NCBI RefSeq assembly: GCF_011057645.1 | Contig: NZ_JAALGE010000008.1 | Span: 1-64,000, forward strand | DNA from: Marisediminicola senii | Lineage (GTDB): Bacteria > Actinomycetota > Actinomycetes > Actinomycetales > Microbacteriaceae | Length of the DNA: 64,000 bases | Direction of reading: 5' to 3' | Part shown: positions 58,101 through 64,000 of the stretch, piece after piece | How positions within the stretch are numbered: the stretch's first letter is position 1 | How the letters are laid out: the number at the start of each line of letters is the position of its first letter | The notes under the pieces: model-generated | The model's database searches: none | Told to the model about the DNA's origin: nothing | The model's input: only the letters and a program-made list of their open reading frames with translations | Position numbers and translations under genes: made by a program

Positions 58101-59072
58101 CTAGGGCGCCAGCGCGTCAGTCGGTGCTGGCACGGCCGCCTTCTCGCGCTCGAGCTTGATGGCGATCACCCCGCCGACGACGAGCAGTCCGCCGAGCGCC
58201 TGCATCAGCGTCGGTACCTCGCCGAGCAGCAGCCACGACAGCAGCACCGCGAACAGCACTTCAGACAGCCCGACGAACGAGGCGACGCGGGAGCCGAGCC
58301 TGGCCGCGCCGACCAGGCCGGTCAGGTAGGCGAACGCCGTCGACACCAGCACGACGACCGCGAGCGGGACGAACCACGGCACGCCGTCGGTGCCGAGCAG
58401 GGTGACCGGTTCGAGGGTGACGGTGAGCGGCAGCAGCCCGGTGACGCCGATGACGAGCAGGGTCGCCGCGCCGACGAGCAGCCCTGCGCACACGAGCACC
58501 ACGGGCGGCAGGCCCTCGGTGGGGGTCGCGGAGAGCAGAAAGTAGCAGGCCAGGCAGGCCGCGGCGCCGGCCGCGAACGCGATGCCGAGCGGGTCGAGGT
58601 CGCCCAGGCCGCTCGGGCCGATCACGAGCACGAGGCCCGCGATGCTCAACAGGGTGCCCAGAATGGTCACCGCGGCGGGGGCGCGCCGCGTACGCGCCCA
58701 GGCGAGCAGCACGAGCAGCACGGGGGCCGAGTACTCGATGAGCAGCGCCACGCCGATCGGCAGGCGCTCGATGGCCGCGAAGTACAGCACCTGGGTGCCC
58801 ATCACCGCGATGAGCCCGTAGGCGACGATGAAGCGCGCGTGCTGCAGCAGCAGGCGGTAGCGGCCGTGCAGCGCCATCAGCGCGGGCACGAGCAGCACGA
58901 GACCGGCGAGGCCCGCGCGCGCGGCGACTGCGGCGACCGGTGACCAGCCCGCTTCAAGAAGGGGCTTCATGAATGGGCCGCTCGCCCCGAAGGCCGCGGC
59001 AGACAGCAACGCGAGCACGAGGCCCGACTGGCGGGGAACCGTGACGACGGGTGCCCGCATCGTCGACGCCAT
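58101..59072 (-). CDS. EamA-family (DMT) transporter
   Basis: A 323-residue membrane protein with ten predicted helices in two EamA repeats (FGASGPFMKPLLEAGWSPVA opens repeat one, LLIEYSAPVLLVLLAW closes it; AYLTGLVGAARLGSRVASFV, EVLFAVLLSWLLLGEVP in repeat two). Likely metabolite or amino-acid exporter. ATG 59072 has GGGAG upstream; a GTG at 59099 would add nine residues. Divergent from the CGNR regulator. Confidence 0.92.
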   Translation of the reverse strand: MASTMRAPVVTVPRQSGLVLALLSAAAFGASGPFMKPLLEAGWSPVAAVAARAGLAGLVLLVPALMALHGRYRLLLQHARFIVAYGLIAVMGTQVLYFAAIERLPIGVALLIEYSAPVLLVLLAWARTRRAPAAVTILGTLLSIAGLVLVIGPSGLGDLDPLGIAFAAGAAACLACYFLLSATPTEGLPPVVLVCAGLLVGAATLLVIGVTGLLPLTVTLEPVTLLGTDGVPWFVPLAVVVLVSTAFAYLTGLVGAARLGSRVASFVGLSEVLFAVLLSWLLLGEVPTLMQALGGLLVVGGVIAIKLEREKAAVPAPTDALAP

Positions 59073-59113
59073 CGCCCGCTCCCGCCTGGCCCGCAACACG
59101 GGTCTGTCATTAC

Positions 59114-59126
59114 CTAAATCGTTTAG
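59114..59126. promoter_or_regulatory. Operator-like inverted repeat between EamA and CGNR genes
   Basis: CTAAA (59114-59118), TCG, TTTAG (59122-59126): a 13-bp inverted repeat in the 92-bp divergent gap; AT-rich relative to its surroundings. Candidate site for the CGNR regulator. Confidence 0.55.
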
Positions 59127-59164
59127 ACTAGTGACAGTAATGGTCCCGGCTGTCAGGAGTCAAC

Positions 59165-59722
59165 ATGCAGTTCACCTATGACACCGAAGCGACGCTGAAG
59201 ATGACGGCGGCGCTCGTGAACACGGTCGCCGGGGCGTCCAGGTCCGGCGACGACGAGCTGTCGACCGTCGAGCAACTCGCGGCCCTCCTCGACGGCAACG
59301 TGTGGACCGGCCGGCGCGATCGCGACGCCACCGAGCTCGACCAGATGCGGGCGCTGCGCCCGGAGCTGCGCGAACTGTGGACCCTCAGCCGCGACGACGC
59401 GGCGGAGCGCGTGAACGAGATCCTGCGCACCGAGGTCGCACTCCCCCAGCTGGTGCGGCACGACGGCTGGGACTGGCACCTGCACGCCACCGACCCCCAG
59501 TCCCCGCTGGCGACCCGCATGCGGGTGGAGGTCGCGATGGCGTTCATCGACGTGATCCGGGCCGACGAGCTGCATCGCCTGCAGCGGTGCGGGGCAGACG
59601 ACTGCGACGCCGTGTTCGTCGACTTCTCGCGCAACCGGTCGAAGCGCTACTGCGACGTCGGCAACTGCGGCAACCGCATGCACGTCAACGCCTACCGGGC
59701 CCGCGCCGCCGCCCACGACTAG
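59165..59722 (+). CDS. CGNR zinc-finger (ABATE-domain) regulator
   Basis: A 185-residue protein. The N-terminal ~135 residues form the ABATE stress-response domain (ALVNTVAGASRSGDDELSTV; WDWHLHATDPQSPLATRMRV). The C-terminal zinc finger has CGADDCDAVFVDFSRNRSKR and YCDVGNCGNRMHVNAYRAR with the eponymous CGNR. Family members are treated as transcription regulators. The ATG follows CAGGAG. Divergence from the EamA exporter suggests it controls that gene. Confidence 0.93.
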   Translation: MQFTYDTEATLKMTAALVNTVAGASRSGDDELSTVEQLAALLDGNVWTGRRDRDATELDQMRALRPELRELWTLSRDDAAERVNEILRTEVALPQLVRHDGWDWHLHATDPQSPLATRMRVEVAMAFIDVIRADELHRLQRCGADDCDAVFVDFSRNRSKRYCDVGNCGNRMHVNAYRARAAAHD

Positions 59723-59747
59723 ACGCGCGCACGCCGCGCGCACGAGA

Positions 59748-59774
59748 AAGGGCCACCCGATCCGGATGGCCCTT
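59748..59774. terminator. Bidirectional terminator between convergent genes
   Basis: AAGGGCCA (59748-59755) pairs with TGGCCCTT (59767-59774), 11-nt loop, between CGNR (+) and alkaline phosphatase (-) genes. A/T at both stem ends gives short U-tracts in each direction. Confidence 0.7.
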
Positions 59775-59834
59775 CCCCGCGAGGTCAGTACGCGCGCGCG
59801 GCGGCGCGTGCTGGTGCTGCCGCGTTCTGTGGTG

Positions 59835-61784
59835 CTATGCGGTGACGTCCTTGCGGCCGCCGCGCAGGGCGAGGCCGAGAACGAGCATGAGCCCGGCGAG
59901 CACCGCGATAGGCGTGACGACCGCACCGGTCGACGCGAGGCCGCCCGTGCTGGCGCCGCTGCCGTTGCTGCTGCTGCCGATTCCGCCGCCGACGGATCCG
60001 GCGGGGCCGGCACCCGTTCCATTGCCCGTGCCGTCGCCCGGGGTGACCGGGGCCGACGGTGACGGCGACGGGTCGGTGGGTGCCGGAGCCCCTGCCGCAA
60101 CCGTCATCTCGGCGCTCACCGTGACGCCGCTCTGCACGCCGGTCAGGGTGACCGTCTGCACTCCCTCGGCCTCGGGTGCGGTGAGGTCGTAGGTCACCGT
60201 GCCGTCGATCACGTCGACGGCAGGCAGCTCGAGCCCGGCCGGTTCGATGGTTCCGGTCACCTGGCGGTCGCCCGCGAAGGCGGTACCCGTCACGGTGAAC
60301 TCGGCGCCCGGCTCCACGGTGACCGGGTCGATCTGCACGGTGGCCGCCGCGCTCTGCGCCGGCAGGTCACGATCCAGCTGCAGGGCCTGCGCCATGGTGA
60401 AGAAGGTGTCGGTCTGGTCGGTCAGTCCCGAGACGTTGGCCGCTCCCGGACCGTAAGCCGCGATGCGCACCTGCGAACCGGTGTGCTGCTGCGATCCGCC
60501 GAGTTCCGCGGTGCCGTAGGAGACCTTCATCGTGGTGCCGTCGGCCGTGACCAGCGCGGTGCTGAGCGCGGTCGGCGGGGTGTTGTCGACGATCTGGCTG
60601 GAGTGGGCGTGGTCGGCGGTGACGATCACCAGGGTGTTGCCGTCGGCCTCGGCGTACTCGAGCGCGGACTGCACGGCCTCGTCGAGGTCGATGGTCTCGC
60701 CGATCTGGCCGCAGGCGTTCGCGGCGTGGTCCTGCTTGTCGATCGAGGCGCCCTCGACCTGGAGGAAGAATCCCTCGCTGTCGTCGGTGTCGAGCAGCGA
60801 GATGGCCTTGTCGGTGAGTGACGAGAGCGACAGCTCGCCCGGCAGGCGGGTCGGGTTCTCGGTGCAGGCGGCTGCCGGGGCATCCGCTCCCCCGACGGTC
60901 GCGACGGTCGGCGCGTATCGGGTCGGGAAGTTGCCGGCGGTGAACAGGCCGAGCACCGGTGCGGTCTGATCGGCGGATGCCACGGCGGCGAGCTCCTCGG
61001 CGGTGCCGGCGAGCTGGTACCCGCGGGCCTCGGCCTGGGCGAACAGCGTCTGCCCCTCGTACTGGCCGGCCTTGGCGGTCTGCAGGAAGCTGGCGGAGCC
61101 TCCACCGAGCGTCACGTCGGCGCGAGTGTCGATGAGCTGCTCGCTGATCGATCCGAGTCCGCCGGCCGCGAGGGCATCGTCACCACAGGTGGTGCTGTCG
61201 GGGCCGTAGCAGCTGCGCGCGTCGACGTGCGCGACCTGCACCGCGGGGGTGGCGTCCTGGATCTCGGCGGTCGAGACGTTGCCGGTCCTGAGCCCGTTGG
61301 CCTTCGCGATCTCGATCAGGGTGTCCTGGGGAGCACCGTCGATGTCGACCGACACGGCGTTGTCGTAGGTCTTGGTACCGGTGGCCCAGGCCGACCCGGT
61401 GGCCGCGGAATCCGGCACGTAGTCGGGCTTGCCCTTGTTCGCGCCGTCCTTGTACAGCCCGTAGGTCGTGTACTGGCCGGTGATGGGCAGGGCATCGATG
61501 CCCGGCAGTTCGCCCGCTGCACCGTAGGCGTAGTTGCGGGCGACGGTGATCTCGGAGTCGCCCATGCCGTCGCCGATCAGCAGGATGACGTTCTTCGCGG
61601 GCCCGTCGACGATGGAGTCGCGCAGCAGCTGCGCGTTGTCTCCCTCGTTGCGGGTGGCGCCGCCGTTGTCTTTCGGTGCGGCCATTGCCGCAGCGGGAAC
61701 CGCGATCGCGGATCCGGCCAGGAGGGCGGCGGAGACGAGCACGAGTGCCCTCCGCGATCCGCTCCGGTTCGAGAAAAGTGCCAT
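59835..61784 (-). CDS. Secreted alkaline phosphatase with LAxTG wall anchor
   Basis: A 649-residue PhoA-type phosphomonoesterase. Signal peptide ~1-35. Metal site [17 protein letters not shown], nucleophile Ser in [20 protein letters not shown], later metal ligands in [15 protein letters not shown] and [12 protein letters not shown]. Residues ~505-590 form an Ig-like domain, then a Pro/Ser/Gly-rich stalk. The end has LASTG, a hydrophobic helix ([19 protein letters not shown]) and a RGGRK tail: a class E sortase signal (LAxTG). So it is probably wall-attached and releases phosphate from organic esters. GGGGAG precedes the ATG. Confidence 0.93.
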   Translation of the reverse strand: MALFSNRSGSRRALVLVSAALLAGSAIAVPAAAMAAPKDNGGATRNEGDNAQLLRDSIVDGPAKNVILLIGDGMGDSEITVARNYAYGAAGELPGIDALPITGQYTTYGLYKDGANKGKPDYVPDSAATGSAWATGTKTYDNAVSVDIDGAPQDTLIEIAKANGLRTGNVSTAEIQDATPAVQVAHVDARSCYGPDSTTCGDDALAAGGLGSISEQLIDTRADVTLGGGSASFLQTAKAGQYEGQTLFAQAEARGYQLAGTAEELAAVASADQTAPVLGLFTAGNFPTRYAPTVATVGGADAPAAACTENPTRLPGELSLSSLTDKAISLLDTDDSEGFFLQVEGASIDKQDHAANACGQIGETIDLDEAVQSALEYAEADGNTLVIVTADHAHSSQIVDNTPPTALSTALVTADGTTMKVSYGTAELGGSQQHTGSQVRIAAYGPGAANVSGLTDQTDTFFTMAQALQLDRDLPAQSAAATVQIDPVTVEPGAEFTVTGTAFAGDRQVTGTIEPAGLELPAVDVIDGTVTYDLTAPEAEGVQTVTLTGVQSGVTVSAEMTVAAGAPAPTDPSPSPSAPVTPGDGTGNGTGAGPAGSVGGGIGSSSNGSGASTGGLASTGAVVTPIAVLAGLMLVLGLALRGGRKDVTA

Positions 61785-61903
61785 GTGCTGAATGCTCCCC
61801 AGGGGTGAAGGGGTCGGTGGTGACCCTCGTACAGGTCACGCTCCGATGGTGAATTCGCGGCAAAGTCGCGGGGGCGATCACCTGCACGAGGGGTGTCGGG
61901 CAG

Positions 61904-62722
61904 CTACGCCGGCTTTCTCGCGGCGAGCGCCCCCTGGTAGAGGTCGCGGCGACCGAGCCCGGTCGTCGAGGCGACCTCGGTGGATGCATCCTTCAGCGTG
62001 ACGCCGGAGGCGACGAGTGCCTGCACCTGCGAGATGCCCGCGCCGAGGTCGACCTCGAGTGCGGCGGCTCCCTCGATGACGATGCAGATCTCGCCCTTGA
62101 CCCCGGCAGCGGCCCATTCCGCGAGCTCGGCCGCGGTGCCGCGCCTGACCTCCTCGTAGAGCTTGGTGAGCTCGCGGCAGACGGCGACGCGGCGGTCGTC
62201 GCCCATGGCGGCGGCGATGTCGGCGAGCGATTCGGCGAGGCGGTGCGGCGACTCGAAGAAGACCATGGTGCGGGGCTCGCGCGCGAGCACGCCGAGTGCG
62301 GCCTTGCGCCCCTTGCGGGGCATGAATCCCTCGAAGCTGAACCGGTCGGTGGGCAGGCCGGAGAGGGCGAGGGCGGTGATCACGGCCGATGGCCCGGGGA
62401 TCGCGGTCACGGTGACGCCGGCGGCTGCCGCGGCGGCGACCAGGGGGAACCCGGGGTCGCTGATGGCGGGCATGCCGGCATCCGACAGCACGAGAACGTC
62501 GGAGTCGCGGGCGAGCTCGACGAGTTCGCCCGCCTTCTCTGACTCGTTGTGCTCGTGCAGCGCGACGAGGCGGGGACGGTTCTCGATGCCGAGAGCCCGC
62601 ATCAGGTGGATGGTGACCCTGGTGTCCTCTGCCGCGATGACCTCGGCGTTGGTGAGCGCTTCGATGAGCCTGCGGGAGGCGTCGCCCAGGTTGCCGATGG
62701 GCGTCGCCGCGAGAATGATCAC
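61904..62722 (-). CDS. rsmI: 16S rRNA (cytidine-2'-O)-methyltransferase
   Basis: A 272-residue tetrapyrrole-methylase-fold enzyme that 2'-O-methylates C1402 of 16S rRNA. IILAATPIGNLGDASRRLIE at the start, EVIAAEDTRVTIHLMRALGI, LVLSDAGMPAISDPGFPLVA, VTAIPGPSAVITALALSGLP and FFESPHRLAESLADIAAAMG are the RsmI signatures. The GTG start has GACAAT 6 nt upstream. Confidence 0.97.
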   Translation of the reverse strand: MIILAATPIGNLGDASRRLIEALTNAEVIAAEDTRVTIHLMRALGIENRPRLVALHEHNESEKAGELVELARDSDVLVLSDAGMPAISDPGFPLVAAAAAAGVTVTAIPGPSAVITALALSGLPTDRFSFEGFMPRKGRKAALGVLAREPRTMVFFESPHRLAESLADIAAAMGDDRRVAVCRELTKLYEEVRRGTAAELAEWAAAGVKGEICIVIEGAAALEVDLGAGISQVQALVASGVTLKDASTEVASTTGLGRRDLYQGALAARKPA

Positions 62723-62728
62723 CGGTTC

Positions 62729-62734
62729 ATTGTC
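62729..62734 (-). promoter_or_regulatory. -10 box, leaderless promoter of rsmI
   Basis: On the minus strand GACAAT, 6 nt, then GTG at 62722. Confidence 0.4.
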
Positions 62735-62782
62735 GCAGCCGGCGGGGGTTGGCCGCGGGGGTTGGCTGCGGGCTACCGACCG

Positions 62783-63541
62783 TCAGGCCCTGGGCACCTC
62801 GACCGGGCGAAGTACCGCGCTCTTCGGCTCGCGGTTGTCGCCGGACGACCGGCCGGTGATGCGACGCCCCACCCACGGCAGCACGTACTCGCGCCAGTAG
62901 TCGGCGGTGCGCTGCGCTGGGACGGCGACGACTTCACCGGTCGAGACGTCGGGAACGGGCAGCCCGAGCCCGGCGAGCACGTTACCCGCGACCCGTTCGT
63001 GGCCGCGCGAGTTGAGGTGCAGCTTGTCCCTCGACCAGTACCGGACATCGCCGAGGCCGGGGTCGGCCCAGTTGTCGACGAACGTGACGCCGTGCTCGGG
63101 GATGCGCTGCCGCACCGCTTCGGCGAGGGCATCGCCGCGCCGCTGGAACACCGCGCCGAGCGGGAGGTGGGCAGACGGGTTTCCTCCGCTGACGAGCAGC
63201 ACGTGTGCGCCGCTCGCGCTCGCCCTGTCGACGGCGGCCTCGATCTGGTCGGCGATCGACGCGATCGCGACGCGCGGGCGGAGGATGTCGTTGCCGCCGC
63301 CGTTGAGGCTGAGCAGGGCGGGGTGCAGGGCGATAGCGGCATCCAGTTGGCCGGTGATGATGGGGGCGAGCAGGCGCCCGCGAATGGCGAGGTTGGCGTA
63401 GGTCACCGGGGTCGTCGACGTGAGAGCGAGGCCGAGGGCGACGAGGTCGGCCCAGCCGCGCACGCTGCCGTCTGGCTGGTCGTCGCCGAGTCCCTCGGTG
63501 AAGCTGTCGCCGATCGCGACGTAACTGCGGTATTCATGCAC
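62783..63541 (-). CDS. SGNH/GDSL-family hydrolase
   Basis: A 252-residue esterase/lipase-fold enzyme. Block I YVAIGDSFTEGLGDDQPDGS (nucleophile Ser), block II Gly in NLAIRGRLLAPI, block III LSLNGGGNDILRPR (Asn; NGGGND) and block V DKLHLNSRGHERVA (His, with Asp lost to DKLH spacing). No signal peptide, so probably cytosolic. Substrate unknown. No operon partner is clear; rsmI lies 60 bp downstream on the same strand. Confidence 0.92.
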   Translation of the reverse strand: MHEYRSYVAIGDSFTEGLGDDQPDGSVRGWADLVALGLALTSTTPVTYANLAIRGRLLAPIITGQLDAAIALHPALLSLNGGGNDILRPRVAIASIADQIEAAVDRASASGAHVLLVSGGNPSAHLPLGAVFQRRGDALAEAVRQRIPEHGVTFVDNWADPGLGDVRYWSRDKLHLNSRGHERVAGNVLAGLGLPVPDVSTGEVVAVPAQRTADYWREYVLPWVGRRITGRSSGDNREPKSAVLRPVEVPRA

Positions 63542-63603
63542 CGGTCGAGTCCATCACATCGGGGCGAGCGACCAGAGCACATCGGGGCGAGGGGCCAGAG
63601 CAG

Positions 63604-64000
63604 CTATCGGATCCGCGCGCGCACCGCGACCGCCGCGCACAGCACCACCGCCGCGCCGCCCGCGACGGTGGCCCAGGTCAGCTGCTCGTGCAGGATCAGC
63701 GCCGCCCACACGATGCTCAGCACCGGTTGCACGAGCTGCACCTGGCTGACCCTCGCCATCGGTCCGATCGCGAGGCCGCGGTACCAGGCGAAGAACCCGA
63801 GGAACATGCTGACGACCGCGAGGTAGCCGAACGCGGCCCACTCCGCGGCAGTCGCCGCGGGCGGTTCGACCCCGACCGAGACCGCGGTCAGCGCGATCAT
63901 CACCGGGGCGACGAGTACGAGCGCCCAGGAGATGGTCTGCCACGATCCGAGCTCCCGCGACAGCTTTCCCCCCTCGGCATACCCGATCGCACCCGCGACC
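63604..64000 (-). CDS. EamA-family transporter, C-terminal part (cut by window end)
   Basis: The visible 131 codons give four to five helices of the second EamA repeat: KLSRELGSWQTISWALVLVA, WAAFGYLAVVSMFLGFFAWY, RGLAIGPMARVSQVQLVQPV and LSIVWAALILHEQLTWATVA. RVSQVQLVQPVLSIVWAALI is the usual last-repeat signature of DMT transporters. The 5' part lies beyond base 64000. It is a paralogue of the transporter at 58101-59072, not a duplicate. Confidence 0.9.
   Translation of the reverse strand, partial: VAGAIGYAEGGKLSRELGSWQTISWALVLVAPVMIALTAVSVGVEPPAATAAEWAAFGYLAVVSMFLGFFAWYRGLAIGPMARVSQVQLVQPVLSIVWAALILHEQLTWATVAGGAAVVLCAAVAVRARIR

Noticed and set aside
58101-64000. The two EamA transporters as a segmental duplication
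   Set aside because: Their sequences are only family-level similar and their flanks are unrelated.

Overview
The window is about 64 kb of GC-rich DNA from an actinobacterium, most likely a member of the Microbacteriaceae. This is inferred from the codon use, many overlapping ATGA/GTGA stop-start junctions, frequent leaderless promoters, a DUF7882-type small protein, an LAxTG-type wall anchor, and a very frequent octamer GTGGATGC/GCATCCAC. One tRNA gene is present. There is no rRNA, CRISPR array, prophage or insertion sequence. The right edge cuts an EamA transporter gene, and the first ~235 bases hold no recognisable gene.

Layout. 0.4-2 kb: a VOC-fold protein divergent from its probable WYL regulator. 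2.1-9.6 kb: a carbohydrate locus with a LacI regulator, binding protein, two permeases, a GH130 enzyme and a secreted alpha/alpha-barrel protein. It has no ABC ATPase of its own, so it presumably shares one. 9.7-14 kb: small regulatory, acetyltransferase and membrane genes, including a MerR operon. 14-18.2 kb: a MacB-like ABC transporter divergent from a two-component system, with an 18-bp perfect palindrome between them. 18.3-20.9 kb: an RsbQ-like hydrolase translationally coupled to a PAS-GGDEF-EAL protein. 21-30 kb: LCP protein, CoA transferase, prs, glmU, tRNA-Gln, MarR regulator and ABC-F ATPase.

30.7-50.7 kb is dominated by molybdenum: moaE-mogA-moaC-moeA, two membrane-linked sulfite-oxidase-fold enzymes, an HTH-TOBE regulator with modABC, and moaA-moaD-moeZ. 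Uptake, cofactor assembly and two candidate client enzymes therefore lie within 20 kb. Interleaved with them is a set of unknown overall purpose: methylthioadenosine phosphorylase, NAD-sugar epimerase, SMP-30 lactonase, GT2 glycosyltransferase, DUF2064 protein, SAM methyltransferase and a polyprenyl-linked GT87-type enzyme. 50.8-64 kb: a membrane glycosyltransferase, a small repeat protein of unknown function with its own AT-rich promoter, the housekeeping block metG-tatD-rsmA-ispE, an aldo/keto reductase, a CGNR regulator divergent from an EamA exporter, a wall-anchored alkaline phosphatase, rsmI, a GDSL hydrolase and the truncated exporter.

The most unusual signals are: (1) two ~183-bp intergenic elements with the same architecture (one inverted and three direct copies of an 18-nt motif, exact 31-bp period, and a stem around the middle copy whose sequence differs between loci while pairing is kept); (2) the over-represented octamer; (3) the RsbQ-like/PAS-GGDEF-EAL pair; (4) the molybdenum/glycosyl cluster; (5) a small protein with repeated GSY motifs.
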